This document shows positions 9,610 to 18,537 of a stretch of DNA of 64,000 bases, in pieces (the stretch's first letter is position 1; every line of letters starts with the position of its first letter). Under the pieces are notes generated by a model. The model was not told the origin of the DNA. It was given only the letters and a program-made list of their open reading frames with translations, and did not search any database. This DNA comes from Sipunculus nudus (lineage: Eukaryota; Annelida; Sipuncula; Golfingiida; Sipunculidae). The DNA is taken from the NCBI GenBank assembly GCA_026874595.1, contig JAPPUL010000081.1, positions 508,501-572,500 of the forward strand. The letters run 5' to 3'. The position numbers were made by a program, and so were the translations under genes.

Positions 9610-11613
9610 ATGAAATTTAAATTAAAAGCCAATTTTAAACCAGCTGGAGACCAACCAAAAGCTATTAAACAAATTGTTGACAACATTAAAAAACATAAAA
9701 ATACAAAACAAACCCTCCTTGGTGTTACTGGTTCTGGGAAAACCTTTACCATGGCTTGCGTAATTGAACAATTGCAAAAACCCACCCTCGTTATCTCTCA
9801 TAACAAGACGCTTTGTGCTCAGCTTTACAGAGAATTAAAAGAATTCTTTCCCGATAACCACGTTGAGTATTTTGTTAGCTACTACGACTACTATCAGCCT
9901 GAGGCTTATGTTCAAAAAACTGATACCTATATCGAAAAGGATGCTTCCATAAACGATGAGATTGATAGACTGCGGCTTTCTGCAACAAGCGCTTTAATCG
10001 AAAATAAGGACGTTATCATCGTTGCAAGCGTTTCCTTTATCTACTCGCTTGGCTCACCTGAGGAATACAAAGAATTAATACTGCCATTAAAAGTCGGCGA
10101 TACCATCTTTAGAAAAGACATTCTTAGGCATCTTGTTAGCATTCAATATTCTCGTGATGATAAAGACTTTTCTCGTTCCACTTTTCGCGTTAGGGGCGAT
10201 GTTTTTGATATACATCCGGCTTATTCAAAAGATACTATTCGTGTTGAGCTTTTTGGTAATGAGATTGATAAAATCAAGGTCCTTGAAGCTGTTTCTGGTA
10301 ACCTTATTGAAGAAATAGATTCTGTTATTATATATCCTGCCAAGCATTTTGTTACAACTAAAGACAATATGAAACGAGCTATAGATGACATTAAAGAAGA
10401 GCTTAAAGAACATGTTGAATTATTAAAAGCGCAGGGCAAGGATTTTGAGGCACATAGGCTTTATTCTCGTACTATGTATGACATTGAAATGATGAGTGAG
10501 CTTGGTTATTGCAGCGGGATTGAGAATTATTCTAGACATATTTCAAATAGAAAAGAAGGTGAGCGTCCTTTTACTTTGCTTGATTTCTTCCCAAAAGATG
10601 ACTTTTTCCTTATTGTTGATGAGTCCCATGTTACTCTAAGCCAAATTAAGGGCATGTTTAATGGCGATAGAGCTAGAAAAACAACTCTTGTTGAATTTGG
10701 TTTTCGCTTACCTTCTGCTTTAGATAATAGACCGCTTACATTTGAGGAATTTGAAACACTTACCTTTTCTAATAACTTATATGTTTCTGCAACTCCAGGA
10801 GATTACGAACTTCAACACTCTGATAGCGTCGTACAACAGCTTATACGCCCAACTGGATTGCTTGACCCTGATATAGAGGTTAGGCAAACAGAAGGACAGA
10901 TTGATAATCTCATTTCTGAAATACGTATTAGAGCCGATAAAAACGAACGCGTTTTAGTTACGACTCTCACCAAACGTATGGGCGAGGATTTAAGCGAGTA
11001 TCTTACCAATGCCGGTATTAAAGCTCGTTATCTGCACTCAGAAATTGAAACCATAAAACGAGTTGAAATCCTAAAAGACCTTAGAATGGGTGTATTTGAC
11101 TGTCTTGTTGGGATTAACTTGCTACGAGAAGGTATTGATTTGCCTGAGGTTTCTTTAGTTGCTATTTTAGATGCTGATAAAATTGGTTTCTTACGTTCTA
11201 AAACAGCTCTTATACAAACTTCAGGTCGGGCTGCCAGAAATGTTAACGGACATGTTATTATGTATGCTGATAGAATTACCGACGCTATGAGAGGGGCTAT
11301 TGATGAATCTAAACGACGGCGTGATGCTCAGAATTTACATAATATTCAAAATAAGATTTCTCCTAAGTCTATTGTTAAATCTGTTTTGCCTCTCTTAAAA
11401 CGAAAGTATGAACTACAAGAAAATCATACTCATATAGATATTAAATCCATAAAAAAGAAATTCAATCTAAAAGATTCTAAACAACAACTAAATTTTATTG
11501 AAGAACTTCATTCTTTAATGATTGAACATGCTAAGAATTTAGAATTTGAAAAAGCTGCTAAATTACGTGATGTCATTCGCAAGGAACTTATTGTCAAAAA
11601 GATTACTACCTAA
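9610..11613 (+). CDS. uvrB: UvrABC system protein B
   Basis: DNA damage recognition subunit of nucleotide excision repair; it is loaded by UvrA, verifies the lesion and recruits UvrC. The 667 residues are full length. Walker A is GVTGSGKT (38-45); the beta-hairpin that clamps DNA is in YYDYYQPEAYVQKTDTYIEKD; DESH is the Walker B variant; the helicase domain 2 includes TLTKRMGEDL, GINLLREGIDLPEV and QTSGRAARN. The C-terminal UVR domain, which meets UvrC, is at about 628-660. It stands alone, preceded by a 285-bp AT-rich spacer. No strong SD was seen before the ATG. Confidence 0.97.
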   Translation: MKFKLKANFKPAGDQPKAIKQIVDNIKKHKNTKQTLLGVTGSGKTFTMACVIEQLQKPTLVISHNKTLCAQLYRELKEFFPDNHVEYFVSYYDYYQPEAYVQKTDTYIEKDASINDEIDRLRLSATSALIENKDVIIVASVSFIYSLGSPEEYKELILPLKVGDTIFRKDILRHLVSIQYSRDDKDFSRSTFRVRGDVFDIHPAYSKDTIRVELFGNEIDKIKVLEAVSGNLIEEIDSVIIYPAKHFVTTKDNMKRAIDDIKEELKEHVELLKAQGKDFEAHRLYSRTMYDIEMMSELGYCSGIENYSRHISNRKEGERPFTLLDFFPKDDFFLIVDESHVTLSQIKGMFNGDRARKTTLVEFGFRLPSALDNRPLTFEEFETLTFSNNLYVSATPGDYELQHSDSVVQQLIRPTGLLDPDIEVRQTEGQIDNLISEIRIRADKNERVLVTTLTKRMGEDLSEYLTNAGIKARYLHSEIETIKRVEILKDLRMGVFDCLVGINLLREGIDLPEVSLVAILDADKIGFLRSKTALIQTSGRAARNVNGHVIMYADRITDAMRGAIDESKRRRDAQNLHNIQNKISPKSIVKSVLPLLKRKYELQENHTHIDIKSIKKKFNLKDSKQQLNFIEELHSLMIEHAKNLEFEKAAKLRDVIRKELIVKKITT

Positions 11614-11643
11614 TGCTCTTATTAAGAGAGCCTATTTAAAAGA

Positions 11644-13113
11644 CTATTCTAATATGTAGTCTCTTTCTATCATTTTAAGCCTTTTAAAATCTGTCTTTTC
11701 TTCATCAGATTTCGGTACATAACCAAAAAACTCATCTCTTGTAACAACAACACGTTCAAAAGCTTTTGGTTCTAAACAGCCTGCCGGATTACTTTTACTA
11801 TCATATCTATCTGCATAATCTGGCGGACAATTATTTATAAGTTCAACCTTAGACAAATATATCTTAGTAAGTCGTTCTATATCTTGTCCCGTAAGATTAT
11901 TTCTTTCATCCTCTGTAAAATCAGAAATTATATACTTATGCCCTTTACTAAATACCAGCCCTGCTACTATATACGTCTTTTGCTCAATATCAATCCCTCG
12001 TGTCCTCAATATCCTTACTAAAGCATTTGCACAGCTTTCTCCTACCTCTTCATCTTTGTTTGTGAACCCTGCAAGAAGACCTTTCACTTCGTTTTTACTT
12101 CTAAAATAATTTATCGGTATACGATAATAAGCTTCTCCGTCTATTTGTCCTGCAAGTAAACGCTTATATAAATCCCCTCGCATTATCCCTATTACTCCAC
12201 TCTCTCCTCCTCGTATCTTAGACACCAATATTGCTCTAGATATATATCTACGTAAACTTAAAAGCTCATTATACACTATCCTATCACTAGCATTCACTTC
12301 TTTTAAGTTAAGCTCATTATATTTATAATTACTTCCTCGCACCGTTTCATAACTTGTATCAAGCTTTAACTCTGTCCCTTTTATCCTTCCATACCCCTCA
12401 TGCTCCTCAACTCGTTTATTTACAAACTCCCATACCCGCTCTGAGGCTTGCGGTATTATCCGTCTTAATACATGTATTGAAAAAAGTCGTACCCTAGGAT
12501 CCTTATTTAGTAATCCGCCAAGAAAACTCTCAACCACTCGTCCCTTTACATCTTTTCGTCCAAGAATCAATCTCTTTGCCATCTCATAAGAATATTTATA
12601 TCTTATGTCATTACTCTCTAAAACACTAAACCTTCTACTCTTTTTATCATTCCTACTCTTTTTATCATTCGCATCATTCTTACCTTTTTTGCCCTTCCTA
12701 CCTTCCAAAGGCCTTTCTACAAATATCAAAGGTATTTTTATTTCATTAAAAACATCATTACTATCAAAACCATAGTCTATTTTAGACGCTTTTATTTGCT
12801 TTATCACTGCAAGTAAATGTTCATAACTTATTACTCGCATAAGATCTCCTCCGCTATTTACACGTATTACCTCGCTTTTGTCATCTATACCCCGCTTTAA
12901 TCCACCTTTCCTTAGCATCTTTATATATATTACTTTCTCTTCTTTTGTTAGTAAATTCGCTCCCTTAAACCTTTGGATCTTTGTATTACCTATTAACACT
13001 GTGTTTCCAAGCTCCTTGTTAAGACCATGCTTTATTAAGCGAGAAGTTCCTATACTACTTTTTACAACCAAAACTATTACAAGTATATTTATGATGAACA
13101 TCTTTTTTCGCAT
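11644..13113 (-). CDS. Exported hypothetical protein with HEAT-like segments
   Basis: About 489 residues. I prefer the ATG at 13113, which follows GGAGAAAGAA and yields a typical signal peptide (MRKKMFIINILVIVLVV), over the ATG at 13134. There is no lipobox cysteine. Two helical stretches look like HEAT-type repeats: FLGGLLNKDPRVRLFSIHVLRRI and LLAGFTNKDEEVGESCANALVRIL. A basic, low-complexity tract (GRKGKKGKNDANDKKSRNDK, including an 18-bp tandem duplication at 12635-12670) lies about one third in. The function is unknown; a periplasmic scaffold role is plausible. It converges on uvrB with a 30-bp gap. Confidence 0.6.
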   Translation of the reverse strand: MRKKMFIINILVIVLVVKSSIGTSRLIKHGLNKELGNTVLIGNTKIQRFKGANLLTKEEKVIYIKMLRKGGLKRGIDDKSEVIRVNSGGDLMRVISYEHLLAVIKQIKASKIDYGFDSNDVFNEIKIPLIFVERPLEGRKGKKGKNDANDKKSRNDKKSRRFSVLESNDIRYKYSYEMAKRLILGRKDVKGRVVESFLGGLLNKDPRVRLFSIHVLRRIIPQASERVWEFVNKRVEEHEGYGRIKGTELKLDTSYETVRGSNYKYNELNLKEVNASDRIVYNELLSLRRYISRAILVSKIRGGESGVIGIMRGDLYKRLLAGQIDGEAYYRIPINYFRSKNEVKGLLAGFTNKDEEVGESCANALVRILRTRGIDIEQKTYIVAGLVFSKGHKYIISDFTEDERNNLTGQDIERLTKIYLSKVELINNCPPDYADRYDSKSNPAGCLEPKAFERVVVTRDEFFGYVPKSDEEKTDFKRLKMIERDYILE

Positions 13114-13224
13114 TTCTTTCTCCATTTTATTCATTAATATATTTTTACAACTTCATAAGCTAATCTTTTTAAACATCTTAGTCAATAATTATTAGCCCCT
13201 TTTATATTTACTCCCCTCTTTATA

Positions 13225-13557
13225 TCAATCCCTCTTATAGGATATCTTTATCTCATTTCTATACTGTCTTTCAAGTTCTTTAACCGATAGCAAAAAACTA
13301 CTTGATAATACCTCTATTTTATCCCATACAAAATCCCCCCTATACTTCCCAAAATTACACCGCAAATATCCTTCACTTACTTCCATATCAAGTTCTTTTA
13401 AATTCAATACTTTTACAAAACCCAATACTAAACTTTGACTCAATGCCGATACCCCAGCACATACTATATTACTTCCCCTAACCCCACCCCCTGCATGCCC
13501 GCTAAGTTCAAAACCTATAACCTCACCACCTAACTCTTTTACCTTTATCTCTATCAA
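13225..13557 (-). CDS. prp: Ribosomal-processing cysteine protease Prp
   Basis: A 110-residue protein of the Prp (YsxB) family, which in Firmicutes and some other phyla removes an N-terminal extension from ribosomal protein L27. The two catalytic residues are visible: H21 in SGHAGGGVRG and C33 in NIVCAGVSALSQS. The family normally lies between rplU and rpmA, but here it stands alone, next to tRNA-Leu and the exported HEAT-like gene. Its presence predicts that L27 in this organism carries a cleavable N-terminal extension; that gene is not in the window. Confidence 0.88.
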   Translation of the reverse strand: MIEIKVKELGGEVIGFELSGHAGGGVRGSNIVCAGVSALSQSLVLGFVKVLNLKELDMEVSEGYLRCNFGKYRGDFVWDKIEVLSSSFLLSVKELERQYRNEIKISYKRD

Positions 13558-13707
13558 ATATCCTTTTTTGCTCTCCTAATACTTATTTGCTAACCTCATT
13601 GCGCCCCTCTTCCTTACACATTCAAACCATTATTAACCATTATTATCTATAATTTAATTGCTTATACAACTTTTTTTATTACATTTTTATAACTTAATTT
13701 AACTCTA

Positions 13708-13791
13708 GCCGGAGTGGTGAAATTGGTAGACACGCAAGACTCAAAATCTTGTAGGATTTATCCTGTGTCGGTTCGAGTCCGACCTCCGGTA
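13708..13791 (+). tRNA. tRNA-Leu, anticodon CAA
   Basis: The acceptor arms GCCGGAG (13708-13714) and CTCCGGT (13784-13790) pair fully, with one G-U. The anticodon stem-loop CAAGA-CTCAAAA-TCTTG gives anticodon CAA (Leu, UUG codon). A long variable arm follows, and the T arm contains GGTTCGAGTCC. The discriminator is A and no CCA is encoded. All of this fits a class II leucine tRNA. Confidence 0.96.
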
Positions 13792-13831
13792 AACTTTATC
13801 TTCTAAAAACAAAACCTTATTTCATAATAGC

Positions 13832-15397
13832 TTATTTAACGAAGCTTAGCTTCTTATTAACCACTCTCCAAAACTCTTTACTCTCTTTTTGTTCAACTCC
13901 ATAGCCCTTAAGCCCCTCAAGCATGTCCTTCACATAAAGCTCATTCCTCATCCCAACTAAGACACTCCCTATACCCGCTGAGTGCCTTAAAGCATATACT
14001 GACATCTGACTCAATTTGTTTGGCGGCCGCTTCCCTACAAACTCTTCAAGCTCGCCTCGTAATACTTCCTTTATCTTTCTATTGTTTTTGTCTGCTTCTA
14101 TCTTATAATATAGATCTATTGCTGAGAATACTCGGTTTATTGAATCTACATAATTATCTACCCAATATGAAAAAGCTACTGACAACTCCTTATTCGATAA
14201 ATAGTGCACTCCACTATTTACTCTCGGTGTGAAATAATTATTAAATACGTCGTACCACTGGGTGTAGTTTATAAAATTTCTCCAGTTGCTCTTTAGCACT
14301 TCCCCTATTAACAAATACTTTGTAAGCTGTTCCTTCGTCTTTTCATCCACATCCTCAAGTGTCCTTATATAAGTCGTTTTAAACTTCTTTTCAAGCTCAA
14401 GCATGTCTTCTATATATTTATCTGTCTTCTCTTCTCTTACCACCTTCCCATCTATACTTACATCTGCAAGACGCACTATACTATTTCCTACCAACGCGTT
14501 TAATGGGCGGTTTATCAACGATCCAAGCCCATTCTCGCTTATATACGATAATAAAGTCTTATCACTCCCATCCGTTACCCCATTTCCCTTTACCACACCT
14601 AAATGTCCTGCATCAGATTCAAATATATTCATCGGAAATTGCACTACTTTGAAATTATTATCTTTACCACAAACACGCTTTGCAAGCTCGTATACCTTCT
14701 TTAAAGATGTTGCCTCATACATATTCCCCTCATCCTTAGCAAACGTATTTGAACTTATCCCATAGCTCCTTATACGACCCTCTTTAACCTCTCCTTCTAA
14801 ATATTTAAACGCCCTTTCTATCCGCTCATAATATACACCTCGGGCCCCTTCTAAAGCTTTACCAACTTTTGAGGCGTGTCCTAGATAGTATTCTGGGTTA
14901 TGTAATAAATATATGTCTATTGTACTAACTCCAAGTCGCATTAGACTCATTGTGATTTGATCTTTCAAAAAATCAGGACTTATACAGTGTTCAAGCCCTT
15001 CCCCATATTCTACCACCTCAGCATATCCTCGACCCTCTTTCTTCCTATTCTGGCTAATTTCATAATTATCCCCTTGGATATATCCTCCCTTCGATACTAT
15101 AACTACCTCATCCCTAGATATATCTCCTTCCTCTATTAACTTGTTTAGTACATCGCATATTAGCCGTTCTGAATCCCCATTTGTATAATTACTACTCGTA
15201 TCTATTATATTTATCCCTCCCCTAAGCGCCTCCCTAAGCGATAGTATATGACTATCTACGTTTATATCTACTCTATATGTACCAAATCCAAGCTCACTCA
15301 CCTTAAGACCCGTCTTCCCAAGCTCTTTATACCTTAATCCAGTGTGCCGTTCCCCATATCTTCTTGTCCCTTCCTCTGTCGCATAGCCCCTAAGCAT
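13832..15397 (-). CDS. Aldo/keto reductase family protein with C-terminal extension
   Basis: NAD(P)H-dependent oxidoreductase with a TIM-barrel fold, 521 residues, longer than the usual 300-350. The catalytic tetrad is visible: Asp and Tyr in NIIDTSSNYTNGDSERL, Lys in VVIVSKGG and His in IYLLHNPEYYLG. The N-terminal part KELGKTGLKVSELGFGTYRV is typical. Roughly 150 residues inserted or appended after the barrel half (about 330-470) are unassigned. The last part returns to a family-like VYALRHSAGIGSVLVGMRN block, which suggests a large internal insertion near the C terminus. The ATG follows a G-rich SD (AGGGGG). The substrate is unknown. Confidence 0.82.
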   Translation of the reverse strand: MLRGYATEEGTRRYGERHTGLRYKELGKTGLKVSELGFGTYRVDINVDSHILSLREALRGGINIIDTSSNYTNGDSERLICDVLNKLIEEGDISRDEVVIVSKGGYIQGDNYEISQNRKKEGRGYAEVVEYGEGLEHCISPDFLKDQITMSLMRLGVSTIDIYLLHNPEYYLGHASKVGKALEGARGVYYERIERAFKYLEGEVKEGRIRSYGISSNTFAKDEGNMYEATSLKKVYELAKRVCGKDNNFKVVQFPMNIFESDAGHLGVVKGNGVTDGSDKTLLSYISENGLGSLINRPLNALVGNSIVRLADVSIDGKVVREEKTDKYIEDMLELEKKFKTTYIRTLEDVDEKTKEQLTKYLLIGEVLKSNWRNFINYTQWYDVFNNYFTPRVNSGVHYLSNKELSVAFSYWVDNYVDSINRVFSAIDLYYKIEADKNNRKIKEVLRGELEEFVGKRPPNKLSQMSVYALRHSAGIGSVLVGMRNELYVKDMLEGLKGYGVEQKESKEFWRVVNKKLSFVK

Positions 15398-15587
15398 CTA
15401 GCAGCCCCCTTTTATATCTGTTTTATCATCTTCTTTAACATCTTAATTATAATATTTATATATAGTTTTCCTTCTTAAAAAATTTGTGCCATCCTCTTAT
15501 ATTCTTACCTTCAACACCATCATTTACTACTCCTCCTCTACAGGCTTTGTAAATCTACTTCCCTTCCCAACAACATTCTAAACACAC

Positions 15588-15773
15588 TTACATTGATAGT
15601 AGCTCTTTGTCTTCCTTGCTGACCTTATATATTCCAAAATGTATGTTTGTCAAAAGTAATCTCTCCGCTGCGTCAAGCGAATCAAAAAATGCGTCGTTAT
15701 CTTTAGGATTCCTAAGACGCTTCTCTTTTAATCCTTCTAATACCTTTTCCCGTTTGGCATCATCGTGTAGCAT
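15588..15773 (-). CDS. Small hypothetical protein, 61 aa
   Basis: A short acidic/basic helical protein (ends HFGIYKVSKEDKELLSM) with no membrane segment or cysteine motif. Composition and codon use fit a real gene on the minus strand, but no clear SD precedes the ATG. It sits alone between the aldo/keto reductase and a divergent small gene. I do not recognise it. Confidence 0.4.
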   Translation of the reverse strand: MLHDDAKREKVLEGLKEKRLRNPKDNDAFFDSLDAAERLLLTNIHFGIYKVSKEDKELLSM

Positions 15774-15903
15774 TTCGACACTTTAAACCTCTATAATACT
15801 ATAAGTACTCTAAGTATACCATTTTTACAATAGTATGACTACTAAGCAAAGTTTTTAACTCTTCCTTAGCTTTTTTACACCTAATATAGTAAATTACCTT
15901 ATT

Positions 15904-16182
15904 ATGCCTAGATTAGACGCTTTCACAAAGGATTGGGACTTAGAATATATTCATATCGATTACAAAAGTATTTCCGGCTCCTTCTACCCTAATGAAAGAG
16001 CTTTGGCCCTTATTAGAGAGCTTTTAAAACACAATGACGACGTTAATTATATTATACTTGATGGCGATTTTGACTTAATTAATAACTTCGATGAGGAATT
16101 TTATGCTTTTGCTCATCTTGCTTGGCATAAACAAAAATGGATATTATCTTTATTCAGATATGATAAAAAAATTATTACGTAA
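15904..16182 (+). CDS. Small hypothetical protein, 92 aa
   Basis: Not recognised. It is a 92-residue acidic protein without signal peptide, rich in Asp and aromatic residues (VNYIILDGDFDLINNFDEEFYAF). The ATG has no strong SD. The last 23 bases overlap the start of the next gene, a lipoprotein, in a different frame, which suggests coupled translation. Codon use matches neighbouring plus-strand genes. Together the two may form a small operon of unknown role. Confidence 0.5.
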   Translation: MPRLDAFTKDWDLEYIHIDYKSISGSFYPNERALALIRELLKHNDDVNYIILDGDFDLINNFDEEFYAFAHLAWHKQKWILSLFRYDKKIIT

Positions 16183-16603
16183 GCACTCCGGCAGCTTTAG
16201 CCTGATTTTAACACTCCTTTTGGCTACCGCTACCTTATATTTGACATCTTGTGGCTCGCCTACTATTTTACATCTTAAAAATAACTACTCAAAAAAAGAC
16301 ACAATCCTTTCTAACATGTCTTACAACAACTCTTACAAATTATTATTCCCTTTGATTCAAAAATGCGTTGAGTCGCCACATATAAGAGTTGATGGCAAAG
16401 TCATACTGCAAAAAAAACAGGCCCTAATATCTGCTTGGACTAATTCTGCCAACTCTAAAATCTTTATGTTTATCGATATTAAATCCTCAGGCAAAGATAA
16501 GTCTTATATCCAGATCTTTTATAAGAAAAACTCTTGGAAAGGTTTGTCTCGTGATATCAAAAATTGGCTAGATAACAAAAACTATGAATGTAAGCATTTT
16601 TAG
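16160..16603 (+). CDS. Predicted lipoprotein, 147 aa
   Basis: The ATG at 16160 gives a classic lipoprotein signal: basic MIKKLLRKHSG, a hydrophobic core, then lipobox LTSC about residue 31. Longer in-frame starts upstream (16091) would put unrelated residues ahead of it and are rejected. The mature part is about 115 residues, basic, ending WLDNKNYECKHF. It overlaps the preceding 92-aa gene by 23 bp. I know no family match. The lipid anchor would be made by Lgt and processed by LspA (57794-58348). Confidence 0.6.
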   Translation: MIKKLLRKHSGSFSLILTLLLATATLYLTSCGSPTILHLKNNYSKKDTILSNMSYNNSYKLLFPLIQKCVESPHIRVDGKVILQKKQALISAWTNSANSKIFMFIDIKSSGKDKSYIQIFYKKNSWKGLSRDIKNWLDNKNYECKHF

Positions 16604-16669
16604 TTTCCTTCATGAACTTACATCCCTTGCATAAATAACTATTATTAATATTCTTTTAATATTCTTTAC

Positions 16670-16698
16670 TTTACTTGATAAACTTATTTTGTTATATT
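16670..16698 (+). promoter_or_regulatory. Candidate sigma70-type promoter for doxX
   Basis: TTTACT (16670-16675), a 17-bp spacer and TATATT (16693-16698) lie about 40 bp before the DoxX start. This is pattern-based only, in AT-rich DNA where chance matches are common. Confidence 0.35.
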
Positions 16699-16740
16699 CT
16701 CCCTAAAAATATCCATCTCTTTGGAGGACATTAGTTTATT

Positions 16741-17127
16741 ATGACAAATTATGGTTTACTAGTAATTAGAATTGGTCTTGGCATTACTATGATGATGCAT
16801 GGTTTTCCCAAGTTTAACAACATACATTTTGCACAAAGCCTAACTAAAGCCGGGATACCTGGTGGCGAGATTGCTGCTTTACTTGCTGCTATAACAGAGT
16901 TTGGCGGAGGGTTATTTTTGCTTTTAGGAGCTCTTACTAAACTTACTTCTTTTGTCCTTGCTTTTAATATGGCTGTTGCTGTATATTTTCATATGGCACT
17001 CGGCGGTGGATTTGCAGGCCCTAATTCTTATTCACATGCTCTTGAGCTTTTAATCGTTTTTGTTGGTCTTTCTTTTATAGGTGCTGGGTCTTTATCTGTT
17101 GATAACATTTTTTTCAAACGAAAATAA
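16741..17127 (+). CDS. DoxX family membrane protein
   Basis: A 128-residue membrane protein with four hydrophobic segments. The pattern LVIRIGLGITMMMHGFPKF, AAITEFGGGLFLLLGALTKL and NSYSHALELLIVFVGLSFIGAGSLSVD is diagnostic of the DoxX family, quinol-oxidase-subunit-like proteins that in some bacteria act in oxidative or thiol stress at the membrane. The only usable start is ATG 16741, because a stop lies nine bases upstream in frame. GGAGG is 13 bases away, rather far. The specific role is unknown. Confidence 0.85.
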   Translation: MTNYGLLVIRIGLGITMMMHGFPKFNNIHFAQSLTKAGIPGGEIAALLAAITEFGGGLFLLLGALTKLTSFVLAFNMAVAVYFHMALGGGFAGPNSYSHALELLIVFVGLSFIGAGSLSVDNIFFKRK

Positions 17128-17195
17128 CTTTTTATTTATAAAATTATAAAAAGCGTTTATGGCTGGAGAACATCGCATGCCCGGAGAATACTTCT

Positions 17196-17522
17196 TTGAA
17201 TGAGTCTTTTAACTGGATTTGGCTTTTTCTTATAATCCTACTTGCCCTAAGCGCTTTATTCCTATTTATACGTAAAAAGAAAAACACTTACATTAAAACA
17301 AGACTTTCTAATACCGCTTTGTCGCTTCTAGATATTAGTAGTAAGAGCAATAAGTTAAATGATTTTGAAGAGTTCAAGGAGAGATTAACCAATATTCACT
17401 CTCGACTTGAGGCTATACAACATTCAAAATATATTAAAGTATTAAATAAATTAGATGTTATTGACCAAGACATTATAAAACTTAAAGCCGAGCTAAAAGC
17501 AAACAAAGATTCCCTTCTTTAA
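17196..17522 (+). CDS. Single-pass membrane protein with coiled-coil tail
   Basis: A 108-residue protein beginning at TTG, with GGAG nine bases upstream. One N-terminal membrane helix (about 6-25) is followed by a basic stop-transfer patch (RKKKNTYIK) and a long amphipathic helix with heptad-like spacing (FEEFKERLTNIHSRLEAIQ, LDVIDQDIIKLKAELKANKD). Such small anchored coiled-coil proteins often act as scaffolds, but no function can be assigned. It lies 68 bp after doxX and could share its transcript. It converges on the cyclophilin gene with a 27-bp gap. Confidence 0.6.
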   Translation: MNESFNWIWLFLIILLALSALFLFIRKKKNTYIKTRLSNTALSLLDISSKSNKLNDFEEFKERLTNIHSRLEAIQHSKYIKVLNKLDVIDQDIIKLKAELKANKDSLL

Positions 17523-17549
17523 AATGAAAAAATGAAGATTTAATGAAGA

Positions 17550-18119
17550 TTAGTCCTTCAACTTAATTGTTTTCATAAAGTCCCCTACCGCTATATTATC
17601 TACAACATCCATTCCATCCGTAACATAACCAAATACTGCATAATTCTTATCTAAGAAATACGTGTTATTAAGAGTTATAAAAAACTGACTACTTGCACTA
17701 TTTGGATTATTCGTACGAGCCATAGATAATGCCCCTCGCTTATGGGTCAGCACAGGTTCACAGTCACTTGGAGCTGTCTCACCTACTATCATCCTACCAT
17801 CTTTACACTTTATCTCAAGGTCTATCGGCTGGCTTGAGCCTCCAGTTCCATCTCCTCTTGGATCACCACCCTGTATTACAAAGCCTTTTTCTACCCTATG
17901 AAAAGTTATATTATTATAAAACTCCTCTTCAACTAGCTTTATAAAATTCGCCGTAGTTATAGGTGCATCTTTTATAGCCAGTTTCACACTTATATTTCCC
18001 TTGTTTGTACTAATTACCGCATGCCTATATCCATTTTCACTATGTACACTCATAATAAATACTAAAACCCCCAATGTTACTATCGATACCATTACAAATA
18101 TCTTTTTATTTGAGAACAT
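17550..18119 (-). CDS. Peptidyl-prolyl cis-trans isomerase, cyclophilin type
   Basis: Catalyses proline isomerisation during protein folding; 189 residues. The catalytic arginine lies in ITFHRVEKGFVIQGGDPRGDGTGG; SMARTNNPNSASSQFFITL and NYAVFGYVTDGMDVVD complete the cyclophilin core in the compact bacterial form. The N-terminal hydrophobic stretch (about 7-24) is a signal anchor or signal peptide, so the enzyme probably works in the periplasm or at the membrane. There is no lipobox. GGAGG precedes the ATG at good spacing. Confidence 0.93.
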   Translation of the reverse strand: MFSNKKIFVMVSIVTLGVLVFIMSVHSENGYRHAVISTNKGNISVKLAIKDAPITTANFIKLVEEEFYNNITFHRVEKGFVIQGGDPRGDGTGGSSQPIDLEIKCKDGRMIVGETAPSDCEPVLTHKRGALSMARTNNPNSASSQFFITLNNTYFLDKNYAVFGYVTDGMDVVDNIAVGDFMKTIKLKD

Positions 18120-18537
18120 AATATACTAAACCTCCATATATTTTTATACTCAAAAGCCATAATAAAATTTACTAAACACTAAAAGCAAAACTTTCTATAA
18201 AGAATAACGTGTTCTGCATTATCAAGTATAACCCATTTTAACCTATATTAAAACAAAAACCAAATAAAAACAAGATAGACAATTAAGAATATTGTCTGCC
18301 TAAACTATTTAATAGAAAACCCTAACCTCACCGTCATTCTAACTAGTCACGTTGCTACCTTAGTTACGTAGATTTTGCCTTTCATATTACAGTTATTCCA
18401 AATAATTTTTATTTTATTGTATATATTTTGTACTATTTATTATAACTTTATAAGTTATTGTTTTATAGATGTATAGTTCCTATACTGCTATAAGGATGCA
18501 TAAACCTCTAGTATATTGTATTTAAAGGAGTCAAATC
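18120..18537. other. Divergent intergenic region before the malonate operon
   Basis: This 418-bp spacer separates the minus-strand cyclophilin gene from the plus-strand TRAP/malonate operon. The left half is A-rich with no visible gene. The candidate operon promoter lies near its right end. Base composition of the plus strand changes here from pyrimidine-rich to purine-rich. No regulator gene is adjacent and no obvious operator was found. Confidence 0.5.
18458..18486 (+). promoter_or_regulatory. Candidate promoter of the TRAP-malonate decarboxylase operon
   Basis: TTGTTT (18458-18463), a 17-bp spacer and TATACT (18481-18486) form a good sigma70-type match 52 bp upstream of the dctP start, in the only spacer before a ten-gene unidirectional cluster. 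The call is from sequence pattern alone. Confidence 0.5.
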
